NCBI GenBank assembly: GCA_001931905.2
Contig: MSJI02000193.1
Coordinates: 1 to 38,307 of the forward strand
Direction: 5' to 3'
Length of the DNA: 38,307 bases
Source of the DNA: Cladosporium sp. IMV 00045
Lineage: Eukaryota > Ascomycota > Dothideomycetes > Cladosporiales > Cladosporiaceae
Position numbers and translations under genes: made by a program. Every line of letters begins with the position of its first letter. Positions within the stretch are counted from its first letter, which is position 1. This document shows positions 11,161 to 22,150 of this stretch, one piece after another. A model generated the notes under the pieces. The model worked only from the letters and a program-made list of their open reading frames with translations, did not search any database and was not told the DNA's origin.

Positions 11161-11798
11161 CGAGGTGAACTGATTGTTCACCAATGGTTGGATGACGCCT
11201 ATTCCCTCTGTTCAACATATAATCCTTTAACGCTAATTAAGGCAAGATGGAAATGTTCGATAAATGTGCAAAAGCACTCGACAAGTCAACAGATCACAAG
11301 GATACCGCGGATGTTTGAAGCTACCTAGACCAGCTGGAAACATCATCGGCGATGTGCTGCATGCTGAGATACTTTGTATTCTTCAGAGCATTGTTGGATG
11401 TTGTTAGCAGACTCGTTCACTGTTGAGGGTTAGGGTTGGTGTAGTGCTTCCTCCCTGAACATGCAGATGGGGTGCGACACGCCTTCTTTCTGAAAGGGAT
11501 GATTCTTCTATGGGCTTCTCATGTATCTAGAAGTAATGTTGATTGGGCTTTATGGTGATTGGTATGGCTCGTATGGGTGTGGTCTATTGTTTGATCTTTA
11601 GACGAAGTTGAGCGATCCAAATTCACACGTGCAGACAACGACGAGAGACCCATGGGAGCAATAGAAACAATTGCATCGACGAAGAATGAGAGTACAAATG
11701 GATACAATCAAAACGATCAAATCCACTGATCGAATGACTCGCGGCAAAGCTTCACAATTTGTCCTAATTCCTCACTTGCAAAAGCAGATGGAAAAAAG

Positions 11799-11815
11799 AA
11801 AAAAAAAAAAAAAAA
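11799..11815 (+). repeat. A17 homopolymer
   Basis: Seventeen consecutive A, preceded by A6 and a G (11792-11815). It could be a length-variable microsatellite, a T-tract of a minus-strand promoter, or a remnant poly(A) tail; no flanking direct repeats are evident. Confidence 0.8.
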
Positions 11816-13531
11816 GATAAACGAATAGCAAGAGAAGCAAATTGTTCATGCAAGTCGAATCCACACAATGCAACAGAAACATGAACACAATTGCAGCCAG
11901 AGACTAGAAGACCTTGCGGCAAGCAGACTGATAGGAGATTTGTCCGGCTAGGAGTTGCCCTACGCTCTAGGAAGGAGGTCGAGACGTACGATAGGGATTG
12001 CACTGCAAGTGTCAAATTGCCCAGATCAAGCGACTGACAAGACCAGCCAAACCGAGCCTTGACGCTTCTTAGCTATGTGTAAAGAAAACAATAAGTACTC
12101 TTAAAACCCAGATGCCGTTCTTGCCATTCTAATCGGAGGTCGGAACGTATCCACCGCTCCGCGTAGCGTATGTTACCAGATCCTTCGTTCTCTATTCGAC
12201 CAACCACTTCTCCTCGCCATTTACAGGGAACCTTCCCTAGACTTTGCCTTGCCTACGTAGGAGGTCACGATGTCTTATCCCGTAGAATCCACATAAGAGC
12301 ATACTCAAGACGTTGTGAGCAACTTCTTAAGGAGATTGTTCTCCAGACTCGACGGTCAAAGACGTCTTGTTTTGCACTCTTTGATTTGGGAAGCCGGAAG
12401 ACGTTGACGGCTGGGTGAAGGTCAATCGAACAGCCGACATGGATGCCGCCTGCTCGCTAAGACGGGTGAGAGCGCCCATCTGTCACGGGATAAGATGATG
12501 GAATAATGTAGTCTCAAGGATTCCAACACCACAAAGAAGGACCGACTGCATCCCATCTTAACAGGCGACATCTAACCACGCCAAGAGAGCGATCGGCCTG
12601 ACGAGTCGAGCAAGACGAGCGAGAGTGCCATGGCGCGCCTATCAAAAACCCGCATGCAGATTGCGCCGCATCTCTCACATGGTCGATGATGTCGATCTCC
12701 CCGATCACAAAGCGCAGAGAATCTGGTGGGAACGCCTTTCCCGAGGCTTATTTACGCGATATAAGCCGCCGAGAACACGGTCCATCTCCACCCTCTCGAG
12801 CACCGTCATTCCCCAAACCCCGTGGTGACTCCACAAGTGAAGCAATGGAGCGAATGGAGGTGACACTAGTTCCTGCGATTTCGGGTCTTGCCAAAACGGG
12901 GAACCCGGGCAGCCCTCGCGGTATTTGCCTTTTCAATTTCGCGGGTTGGTGAGATTTCCACGGATGAGGCGGCTGTATGGTTACATGTATTGCTAAAGAG
13001 TAAGGGCAAGTTGATGGATTGGGACTCACAAGGCTGCTTTATACTTTGTACAATGGTTGTGGATGCATCTCGAAAAAGAAGTGCGTCGCGGGGGTCAATA
13101 ATACCCGAACCCGGAGGTGGCCGATTGTGGGTGAAGTCGGGTCTAGCGCACGTTTGCGTATGTCCTGACGTGCTGTGTGTCGAGGGTGAGAGCCAGCTAA
13201 GCCGTTCGCTGAGCTTTTCTCTCGGCAGGCATGGCAGGCTTGTGAAGGCGACAAGTGAGCTTGGCCGGTCAAGAGATTCGCTTGGACGTTCTTGACCATG
13301 AACATGTTTCTGATCAAACCTCACTTCGATTAGGAAAACCATGTCCGACCATAACGGCGACACATGCTTCTGTCCCTGCCAAAACTCTAACATGGAGACT
13401 CCATTCAGCCCGCAGAGCCGCATGGACAAGCCACTCACACATGCCGCTCATCCCGCCGGTTACGTATATTGCCGCAAACCCAACTACCCTATTGAGGGAA
13501 ACCGACGCCACCCCTGGACGTCAGTCGGTCT

Positions 13532-13541
13532 AAACCCTAGG
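13532..13541 (+). promoter_or_regulatory. AAACCCTAGG decamer upstream of first sugar transporter
   Basis: The same ten bases occur at 16537-16546. Here they end 376 bp before the ATG of the transporter at 13917; the other copy ends 385 bp before the ATG of the second transporter. Its core resembles the telobox-like TAGGGTTT on the minus strand. Regulatory meaning is only inferred from the shared spacing. Confidence 0.3.
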
Positions 13542-13916
13542 AATTCGCAAGTTTGGCTTCTCAGGATTCTGGAGAGGCTGGAGCATGACATCTGAATGGG
13601 CAACTTCCCACCTCCACCGCGGATAGAGTGGGTATTCACCCCATCCTCCGGACGCTTCGGGGGGTGATGTCTCATCGGCCAAGACATGAACACTACTGAT
13701 GTTGCATGCCTCGTTGCCACATGGTCGTGGGGAGCCCATGGAGGGAGAGTTTGGGCCGGTCCATGGACGGTGCACGTCGTGTTGATACTGCCCTTTATAT
13801 GACTGTCGCCGTTTCCCCCACATGCCTTTGTTTTTCCTCTGATCTACAGACACGCGACTCTCGCTTTCAGATTTGGCAACATCTTCGGTCATTGACAAGA
13901 CTCAACGGCTGTTACG

Positions 13917-15875
13917 ATGTTGGGTATCAAGAAGTACTACGGCCTGCGAGGCAACAGCCTTAACTATGCTATCTCATTCATTGCCGGACTTGATTTCCTG
14001 TGAGTTCATACCACTCGTTGACATCCTGTCGATCTATACTGATGCGTTCATCACAGCCTCTTTGGTTACGACCAAGGTGTGACTGGTGGATTGCTAGATC
14101 TTCCCAGTTTCGTCAAATATTTCCCTTCCATCGACACATTGGAAAATGCCAACTCGGATCTCTCTGCCTCCACCCGCTCAACATACCAGGGTATTGCGGT
14201 CGCATCATACAATCTTGGGTGTTTCTGCGGCGCAGTATTCACCATTTTCGTCGGCAATGCGCTTGGTCGCAAGCGTACTATCTTCATTGGTTCGATCATC
14301 ATGACAATTGGCGCGCTCCTGCAGTGCACTTCTTACGACCTCCCCCAATGGATGTAAGTGAAATGACAAACGAGTACAAAAAGTTGTCAACTCATTTTGC
14401 TGACCCATTAACAGCGTCGGGCGTCTCGTCACCGGATGGGGCAATGGCATGAACACCAGCACGGTACCCATGTGGCAATCCGAGACTGCCAAAGCTCACC
14501 AGCGCGGTAAGCTTGTCATGATCGAGGGTATGTTGATCACTGCTGGTATTACCATCAGTTACTTGATTAACTATGGCTTGTAAGTACAATATCCCTGAAA
14601 AGTCCATTCGATCAACAAACTGATCTGTCCTAGTGCCTGGATCGGCGAGAATGAAGTTGCCTGGCGCTTCCCGCTCGCTTTTCAAATCGTCTTCTGCCTG
14701 ATCATCTTCGGGACCATTCTGAACCTACCCGAGAGTCCGCGTTGGCTCGTCATGCAGGGCAAGGAAGAGGAGGCTTTGGAAGTACTGGAATACGTCAACG
14801 ACATGTCTCGCGATGACCCCAACATTATCACCGAGTTTGATGATGTCAAACAGACTGTCATTGAAATGTCCAAGGGCTCCTACCGCAGCTTGTTCGAGAT
14901 GAGCGACTACCGCGAGTTCCACCGCGTCGTCCTCGCCTACGTCAATCAGATGTACCAGCAGATTTCTGGTGAGCCAAAGGACTGGACAGTCATGTGCTGC
15001 TCCTTACTAACAAGCACTGATAGGTATCAACTTGATCACTTACTACGCTCCCACCCTCTACGCTGGTATTGGTCTCGGCTCAAACAACTACCCCAAGCTC
15101 CTGGCTGCCTGCAACGGCACGGAGTACCTTATGGCTGCTTTTATCCCCATCTTCATCGTTGAGAAAGTTGGTCGTCGACCACTCATGCTCTTCGGTTCTG
15201 CTGGTATGGCAGTGTCAATGGCTGTCCTTGCCATTTCCAACTACTTCGTGACGCGCGACGGTCCCGACAACATCAACACCCAAGCTGGTATCGCACAGGC
15301 GGTCTTCCTCTTCGTGTTCAACACCTTCTTCGCCATCGGATGGTTGGGAATGACCTGGCTTTACCCTGCCGAAATCGTCCCTCTCAGAATTCGCGCCCCA
15401 ACCAACGCCTTGTAAGTTCTCATGAAAAGGTTTCCTTTTCTCATATGATATGGTCTAACGGTATCGCAGGGCCACCTCAGCAAACTGGATCTTCAACTTC
15501 ATGGTCGTCATGATCACCCCGGTCGCCTTCGAGAATATCAAATATAGGACCTACATCATCTTCGCCGTGATCAACGCCTTCATCTTCCCGACCGTGTACT
15601 TCTTCTTCCCCGAGACCCGCTACCGCTCTCTGGAAGAGATGGACCTGATCTTCAAGAAGTCCACCAACATCTTCAACGTCGTCCCCATCTCTATCAAGGA
15701 GCCGTTCATGTACGACAAGCACGGAAACAAGAAGCAGGAATACATCGAGGAGGGCATGGTTCGCAGGAACGGCTCTGTTGCGCAGCAAATCGCAGACAAT
15801 GAGAAGCGCGAGAAGACCGAGGCGGGTAGAGACTCGAGCGGCGGCAACAGTGAGGAGAGGAAGGAAGTCTTGTAA
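13917..15875 (+). CDS. Sugar-porter MFS transporter 1
   Basis: Six exons, 13917-13999, 14057-14353, 14415-14579, 14634-14968, 15024-15411 and 15470-15875, all GT-AG with continuous frame; 557 residues. Sugar porter family (TC 2.A.1.1) signatures are in order: FLLFGYDQGVTGG near residue 30, a GRK loop-2 motif (NALGRKRT), GRLVTGWGNG, PESPRWL at 214-220, VGRRPLM, WLYPAEIVPLRIRAP and PETRYRS at 470-476 before a charged cytosolic tail. Twelve membrane helices are expected, with the large loop after helix 6. It should import a hexose, disaccharide or polyol by proton symport at the plasma membrane; the N-terminus (YYGLRGNSLNYAISFIAGLDFL) resembles STL1/lactose-permease-like fungal porters, but the substrate is not determined. 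The ATG is the first in frame and follows a pyrimidine-rich leader. Confidence 0.92.
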
Positions 15876-16930
15876 GAAGAGAAGGATGAGGCTTGATCTC
15901 CCTGCGGAGGTCGTGTTAAGCTCGTTGCTCCACAGACCCACCGTGGGATTAAAGCTTGCATCATGACTATAGACGAAGACGAGAATATACCCCAAGTTCA
16001 ATTGAACGATATCATTACGATCTACTAGTATCATCGTTTTCATTCTTGTCAATGTAGTGTTGGATTTATGCTGTCCCAAGAAATTGCGACGCAACATGGA
16101 GTACTCACATCTCGACATACCCAAACGTTTGGAACAGAATCATCAATGTCTTCTTGCCTTTATCCGTCAAGGACAGTCAAGCACTCTACCAACTCCATCA
16201 CCACAGCTTAAGACGACAAATCAAGGCATATAGCCCCCAAACAAGCCGTACCGCGCACCTCTCGGAGGCACGCTGCCGAGATCTCGTCCTTGGCCCGGCG
16301 CGCAGCACCGATTCCACAACACACCCCATATGGAGAAAGACTGGGGTCTGGGGAAGGTCGATCTCCTTTCACGATTATTTAACTCGCGCGGCCGCGCCCA
16401 CGCCCCCTTGGCGACCTGCTTTCTCCTCACCACGGCGACTTGGCGTCTGGGCTGTGGTGTCTTGGGACCTGGAGATGCCAGTCGATATCATTGCTTGTCT
16501 CTCGCGAGCCGCTGTCGTCTGTCTGACTCGCCATCAAAACCCTAGGTTTCTGGGTCACAGCCTCCCTCAATGCAAGTGCTGCGCGGAAGAGGCTCTCCGA
16601 ATGCGTCGAGTGGGTGTTTGCACGCTTTGTTTGGTGTGCTTTTTACATGGAAGTCTGGGATGTTATGAACATTAGACTTTTCCACTTATCATAGGCCATG
16701 CTTTTTGACATGCCATGTGCAACAGATGCCGATCTCAGGTTTCCGGCGAGTCTCCGAGAAGGACTTGCGAAACGGTACTTGATATCTTTTCAATTGCGAC
16801 CTCAGGTCATATAATATCGGCTAGCCAGTCCCTCGAATGATTCGGAGCCTCTCACCAACGGCGAGATAATATCTTGCAACAAAATACACTCGTTATACGC
16901 CATCAGCCACTGCATTAGCGACCGACAATC
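15876..16930. other. Spacer between the two sugar transporters
   Basis: No supported gene. The left part is the 3' flank of transporter 1 and the right part the promoter of transporter 2, with TATAATAT-like stretches at about 16809 and 16867 and the AAACCCTAGG copy at 16537. The frame at 16154-16675 shows no domain and is not called. Confidence 0.5.
16537..16546 (+). promoter_or_regulatory. AAACCCTAGG decamer upstream of second sugar transporter
   Basis: Second copy of the decamer found at 13532-13541, 385 bp before the ATG at 16931. A GAGTGGGT octamer also occurs further downstream in both promoters (about 13627 and 16609). Confidence 0.3.
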
Positions 16931-19078
16931 ATGGCAGGAGGATCGCTCTTCAAGAGCAAAGATGCGAAGGCAGATCCGAAGGAGATTTTCAACTTGAGGT
17001 TGCTCTTCTTGCTGTGCACGATAGCGTGGGCTGGCATGTTCTATGGCTTCGATCAGGTGGGTGACTGTACTACTTGCATGAGCTGACGCTAATCACTAAC
17101 GCATTCTGAAGGGAAATATCGGGTTCGTTTGGACAGTCTTGCTGGAAGCCCTCTCGTACTGACGCCATTCAGCGGTATCATGGAGCTACCTTCATTCGAG
17201 CGCTCATTCGGCCTTGAGAATGACACTCAAGAATCGATCGACAACAAGAAGGTACGAAGGTATACGAGTGCGACTCGACAGAAGGCCTCATCTAATCCTC
17301 AATCAGGGTAACATTGCAGCCATGCTCGCGGCCGGCGGCTGCGTTGGTGCCATTCTAGCTGCACCTTCGTCCGACTTCCTCGGCCGCAAGTGGTCGATGT
17401 TCACTTTCTGCGCCATCTTCATCGTCGGCGGCGTCATGCAAATGTTCCCCATCTATGAAGTCCTCCTAGGTGGCAGGTTCATCGGAGGACTTGGTGTTGG
17501 CGCATGCTCTATGTTGGCTCCTCAGTTTCTTTCAGAGAATGCCCCGAAGAGCGTTCGTGGGTCTATGGTAGATGTCCCTTCGCCTACCCAACACCAATGC
17601 AGTTGTTGACGTCCGACAAAGGTCTGCTCGTACAACCTATGCATCATCATCGCCCTCATGCTCGCTTTCTGGATCAACTATGGCGTCTCCCTCTGGGACG
17701 GTCCCAACATCGCAGACAGAACCTCTCAATGGCAGACAGCCATGGCCATCCAGCTCATTCCCGCAGGATGCATGTGTATCATGATCCCGTTCCTGCTCGA
17801 GACCCCTCGCTACCTGATCCGCATTGGCAAGCGAGAGCGTGGCCTCAGCAACCTCTGCAAACTTCGAGGTCTGCCGGCCGATCATCCGTACATTCAGCTG
17901 GAGTATCAAGAGACCATCAGCCAGATCGAGGCTGAGCAGGAAATTCACGCTGGTAACAGCTACTGGCAGGTTATCAAGGATGTGTTCACGGATGCGAAGA
18001 ATTTCCAGAGATTCTTCTTGGGTGAGTTGAACAAGTCATCATACTAAACGCTTCATTCCCAAGACCAATGGCTAACGAGCGAAATAGCCGTCATGCTCTT
18101 CCTCTTCCACAAATTGACCGGCACCGACAGCCTGAACGTAAGCCATCTTCCAACCCAAGCTCCCACCCAACCCCCCAACTAACACCTCATTCAACCGCAG
18201 TACTTCGCCCCGCGCATCTTCCAAATGATCGGCGTCGGCGACGGCGACAGCCTGCTCACAACCGGCGTGTACGGCGTGGTGAAATTCGTGACCACAATCT
18301 TCTACGTCGGCTACCTGGTGGAGCACGTGGGCCGGCGCCTGCCCCTCATCGTCGGCGCGACCATCCAGGCCTCCTGCATGCTCTACCTGGCCATCTACGT
18401 CAAAGTGGCCGGCGAGTCCGAGGGAGGCGGCGGAGGCAGCGTGCCCCCCGGCGGCATCGTGGGCGCCGTCGCCATCTATCTGTACGCTTTCGGCTGGTCG
18501 TTCGGGCACAGTGTTGCGTGCTATATCATCGCTGCTGAGATCTTTCCGGCGAGGATTGTAAGTCTTGTCATATCTACTCAAGAAGCACTTCTCGGCTCGA
18601 GTACAAGGAAAAGACTGACATCGAAACACAGCGCTCCTTCTGCATGTCCTTCTGCTTCTTCACCAACTGGATCGTCAACTACGGCATCACGCGCGCCACG
18701 CCCAACATGATCACCAACATGGGCTGGGGCGTCTTCCTGATGTACGCCGTGCTGACGTACGCCGGCGTCGGCTTCGTCTGGCTCTGCATGCCCGAGACAA
18801 AGGTGAGTAGTGCAAACGCACCAAGTCCCTTCCCATACAAGGAAAACCTGACTGACAAGCTCTCGCTACCACAGGGCCGCTCCATCGAATCCATGGACGA
18901 TCTGTTCAAGCACCCGCTCTGGATGATGTGGAAGTACGCCTACCCGAAGGAAGAGGACAAGGTGCGGCGCGACGTGCAGCAGACGCTGCATGACCAGGAG
19001 AAAAAGACGGCGGAGCTGGAAGATGATGATGTGGAGAGGAAAATGCCGGAGGTCGAGACGGCGGAGCGGGTGAGGTGA
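16931..19078 (+). CDS. Sugar-porter MFS transporter 2, with an 11-nt microexon
   Basis: Nine exons: 16931-17056, 17112-17122, 17173-17251, 17307-17567, 17622-18021, 18088-18137, 18201-18557, 18632-18802 and 18875-19078; 552 residues. The 11-nt exon 2 supplies GNI and part of the next Gly in the conserved FYGFDQGNIGGIMELPSF. The other signatures are FLGRKWSMF, GGRFIGGLGVG, LLETPRYLI (the family's PESPR position), FHKLTGTDSLNYFAP, VGRRLPL, AAEIFPARI and MPETKGRSIESMDDLF, with a long acidic/basic tail. It is an H+-coupled sugar or quinate-type porter of the plasma membrane; substrate unknown. Exon 5 could start only at 17622 to keep frame (intron 17568-17621 has a weak GTAGAT donor, so this junction is the least certain). 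It differs strongly in sequence and intron positions from the transporter just upstream, so the pair is not a recent tandem duplicate. Confidence 0.88.
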
Positions 19079-19186
19079 TGAGATGTGTGGATTTGTGGGT
19101 ACCCGAGGGGTTGGAAGAGAAGGATGAGTGAGGGCGTAGAGAGATGGGGTTTGTGGCATGACTTAATGATTATTGTTTGACGAAAG

Positions 19187-19192
19187 AATAAA
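19187..19192 (+). terminator. AATAAA poly(A) signal for transporter 2
   Basis: Exact AATAAA 109 bp downstream of the stop codon at 19078, at a plausible distance for a fungal 3' UTR. Confidence 0.45.
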
Positions 19193-19335
19193 TTAGAACG
19201 AACAAGCAAAGAAAATCATCCAAAGGGAGACACTCGAGTATCGAAGACTGAAACTCCATCTCTGTGACGCGAAATCAAAGGTATGATTTAGTACTCAAGC
19301 AAAAGCGCCCTTATATCTCTGCCGTTATGTTCTCG

Positions 19336-19362
19336 CTCTGTTCTGTTCTGTTCTGTTCTCTG
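19336..19362 (+). repeat. TTCTG pentanucleotide microsatellite
   Basis: Three perfect TTCTG units flanked by imperfect CTCTG and TTCTC units in the convergent spacer; may be length-polymorphic. Confidence 0.8.
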
Positions 19363-19690
19363 TAACAATATATCCACCGCCTCGCCGTAACAGCAAACAG
19401 TCTTGCCGACCCCGCCTCGTATCTCTCTCAAGGGAAGCTACAATGCAGCCCTGGCATTCTATCCAACAAAAGGGAATACGGGTATATCCATTCCCCCCGA
19501 AACACCACGCCTTTGAGAAGATGTAATGATGAACGTGAACAAAAGAAAGAGGAAGTACGAATCGCGCAAGAGCTCAAAAGCTTCCGGGTCGTAGAAGAAC
19601 CACCGTCTCCTGCATCATGTCAAAGGGACGTGTCGCGTGAAACCAAAGGAATAGAAACAAGATAAAGAAAATCACAGCGCAGCAACACAA

Positions 19691-22150
19691 TCACTGCCTC
19701 CCCGGCGGCTTCAATCCCTTCATTCCCGTACTCGTGCTCCTCTTCCCCCTCCTGCCCAACAGCGACGAGCGCCTCTCGCGCCCCGGCTCCTCAGCCCCCG
19801 CCACCACAGAGTGCTCGGGCGACTTCGCGCCCGGTAAGCGCATGATAGGGAGGTTCTTCACGCCGTGGAAGAGGCGCTTGTAGCGTAGCTCAGGGCTGCT
19901 GGGGGGTTTGGGCGGGCCTTGCGCGGACGGAGCGCTCGTGGTGGAAGCGGCGGGGGAGGAAGGCGTCATTGCCAGATTTGCCGAGTGCGTGAGGACGGGC
20001 GAGCTGGGGCGCGGGGAGGGGGAGAAGTTGAAGGCTTTGGAGGCGATGGAGGGGGTTGCTGGTTGGGAGGCGGAGCCGTAGGGCCAGTTTGGCGTGGGCC
20101 AGTGGGGGCGTTTGGTTGGGCGTCTGGGTTGGGTTGAGTCGTCGTCTTCGGACTCGTCGGTGTCTGAGAGGGGTGGCGAGGAGGAGGTGAGGCCTGGGAG
20201 GAGGGAGGGTGAGCCGGAGAGGGTGCCGTCTTCGGAGGAGCTGCGGCTGCGGTTGAGGGCTATGGAGGGTGGGTAGGAGCTTAGGGGTTTGGTGACTGGG
20301 ATGAACATGCTGGCGGTGGCGCGGTGTGATGCACCAGTCCGTCGGCCGCGCATTTTCTCAGCGGTAGATTGTTGGCGTATGCGGCTGAGACGCAAGTCGA
20401 CTTGAGAATCGCTGAAGACCACCCGTTCACGCGCGTCCCGGACGGACTGGTCGATGGAACGCTCAACAGCGGTGCGGCGTTTGATGCGGTCTAGCTCTGG
20501 CCAGGTGGCTCTTTCGCCTTTGTGCATCGCCTCCGCCATGAACTCGGGTGTGGGGTTTGTCAAGACTTCGAGACCGAAAGTGGTTTCAGGAAGAATTGTA
20601 ATATCGCCGGTGTAAGTCTGCTCAAGTATGGAGCTGCCCATGTGCACGAGCTTGCGTATTGCAGGGACGGGTACCTCGCCGAGCTGGTGCAGGCGGGTGA
20701 CGACCTCTGTGCGCGCCAGCTCCGTCAAAGTATCCATCCAGCTTCTCTCAGAAGGATGCACGTCGGCGGTGGATTGGTCTTTGCGAAGGAAGGGGACGAT
20801 GTGCGGATTGACCTGGGACACGATGAAATGGTTCACATCGAGCATGGCCCTGAGACGTCCTAAGGGAATGTCGTGGCTGACCGAGCCATCGATGAAATAC
20901 ATATTGTCGCCGCCAAAGCGGGTAGTCTCTCCAGTCCTCGGGTTGCGTTCAAGCAGAGGCGCGGGCCTGTAAACGAAAGGCACCGAACAAGATGCCGTCA
21001 CCGCCGAACGGATGAGAACATGTGGAGCGGTGGCGTAGTTGAGGACGAGAGGCTCGTCCTTGGCGTTCTCGTGAGATACGGCAACAGACAATATCCGCTG
21101 CGTCTTGTTGTATGCTTCTTGAAAAGTCATGTCTTTTACTTTCCGCTTCATGACATCGTCCAGGTTCTGAATATCGTAGAGCGATCCCTTGGTGAACAGT
21201 CGGTACATCAAACTGCTCCACCTCGCCTGGTCCTCGCCCTTGGTGAAGACATCAAGGTCGTTGCAGAACTCCTCCAGTATGTCGGGAATCTCGTCATCGG
21301 TCCTGGTGCACACGACCGCCGCAACGATGCTTCCAGCCGATGCGCCTGAGATCACACGAGGCAGCACCTGAGCTTCAAACATGGCTTTCACCACGCCGAT
21401 GTGCATCATGCCCATGGTACCGCCACCGGACAGCAACAGACCAGTTCTCCCATAAGCCTGCCTGGCTTCCAAAACGTGCTGCCTGACAATATCCGCAACA
21501 CGACTATCCCTGCGCCGCGCGGCCAGCCGCATGGCGCTCTCAATCGTATCCACAGCCGTCGAGACATACCGCTCGATCAAATCCTTGGTGCCCAAGCGAC
21601 TGTACTGATAGAGTCTCGGATTCCCAATGCCGGCGACATCCCTGCCCAACTCCGTACGAATCAGGCGCAGCATGCGCGACAAGTCCTCCTGATTCTTCGC
21701 ATTCTCCAAATCCGCCAATTTGCGCTTCAAAGCATCGACGTCGTAATCCTTGCTGTCGTCCGTAGCCTTCCACGCGCGACACCCGTCCAAAGCATCCAGC
21801 TCTTCCGCCGCCTTGACCCACTCGCCATGCGCCCTGGCACCCCTCAGCCTCTCCTTCTGAATCAGCCGCTCCTGCTCTTCCTCCGCCAATCTGATCTGCT
21901 CGTCCGAGAACTCGGCCGCGTAGCCTCCGACGTTCAAACTGCCCAGAGCCTCTGTGACGTTGTGGATGGTATCCAGCGACTCGCGCACGAGCCTCGTCAA
22001 GGGTTTGACGATAGCAGAGTATCCACCGGTATGGTCTACGGCAGCGACTCTTTGCTTCTTGACCGGCCGCCCGCCGTCGTCCCACGTGTTCTCGCCATGT
22101 CCGTGCCAGTCCCAAGCGACGGGTGGTTTGAAATCGTACAGACGCTCCAT
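19691..22150 (-). CDS. Tgl3/4/5-type patatin triacylglycerol lipase
   Basis: Single exon of 819 residues. After a short N-terminus there is a DUF3336 TAG-lipase domain (about 108-208, including WVKAAEELDALDG, YDVDALKRKLADL and GIGNPRLYQYSRLGTKDLIERY), then the patatin domain (about 235-440): the oxyanion loop GGGTMG at about 242-247, the nucleophile Ser271 in SGASAGS and the catalytic Asp421 in FIDGSVSHDIP. DGS in place of DGG is usual for yeast Tgl enzymes. About 190 C-terminal residues (from about 615) are Ser/Pro-rich and probably disordered, a likely phosphoregulation region. The family mobilises triacylglycerol at lipid droplets, and some members also have lysophospholipid acyltransferase activity. 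Which yeast paralogue it matches is uncertain. There is no in-frame ATG upstream of 22150 before a stop. Confidence 0.93.
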   Translation of the reverse strand: MERLYDFKPPVAWDWHGHGENTWDDGGRPVKKQRVAAVDHTGGYSAIVKPLTRLVRESLDTIHNVTEALGSLNVGGYAAEFSDEQIRLAEEEQERLIQKERLRGARAHGEWVKAAEELDALDGCRAWKATDDSKDYDVDALKRKLADLENAKNQEDLSRMLRLIRTELGRDVAGIGNPRLYQYSRLGTKDLIERYVSTAVDTIESAMRLAARRRDSRVADIVRQHVLEARQAYGRTGLLLSGGGTMGMMHIGVVKAMFEAQVLPRVISGASAGSIVAAVVCTRTDDEIPDILEEFCNDLDVFTKGEDQARWSSLMYRLFTKGSLYDIQNLDDVMKRKVKDMTFQEAYNKTQRILSVAVSHENAKDEPLVLNYATAPHVLIRSAVTASCSVPFVYRPAPLLERNPRTGETTRFGGDNMYFIDGSVSHDIPLGRLRAMLDVNHFIVSQVNPHIVPFLRKDQSTADVHPSERSWMDTLTELARTEVVTRLHQLGEVPVPAIRKLVHMGSSILEQTYTGDITILPETTFGLEVLTNPTPEFMAEAMHKGERATWPELDRIKRRTAVERSIDQSVRDARERVVFSDSQVDLRLSRIRQQSTAEKMRGRRTGASHRATASMFIPVTKPLSSYPPSIALNRSRSSSEDGTLSGSPSLLPGLTSSSPPLSDTDESEDDDSTQPRRPTKRPHWPTPNWPYGSASQPATPSIASKAFNFSPSPRPSSPVLTHSANLAMTPSSPAASTTSAPSAQGPPKPPSSPELRYKRLFHGVKNLPIMRLPGAKSPEHSVVAGAEEPGRERRSSLLGRRGKRSTSTGMKGLKPPGRQ

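Larger units (their letters stand above)
11161..13916. other. 2.7-kb gene-poor spacer before the sugar transporters
   Basis: I see no supportable protein gene. The left part (to about 12130) is comparatively A/T-rich and holds an A17 tract. The right part is GC-richer and is the likely long promoter of the sugar transporter at 13917, with TTTATAT at about 13795, a G-run at about 13658 and the 10-mer at 13532. Open frames such as 12866-13438 (minus) lack any recognisable domain or codon pattern. Confidence 0.5.
19079..19690. other. Convergent spacer with poly(A) signal and microsatellite
   Basis: Tail-to-tail region between transporter 2 (plus) and the patatin lipase (minus). It contains AATAAA and a TTCTG-type microsatellite, listed separately. 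No gene seen. Confidence 0.6.

Noticed and set aside
11425..11439. GAGGGTTAGGGTTGG, telomere-repeat-like
   Set aside because: Fewer than three units of TTAGGG, too short to call an interstitial telomere.
11764..12015. Small minus-strand frame with a poly-Phe run
   Set aside because: The Phe run is the complement of the A17 tract; no other support.
12866..13438. 190-codon minus-strand frame
   Set aside because: No domain, no signal peptide, no conserved-looking segments; it lies in the presumed promoter of the sugar transporter.
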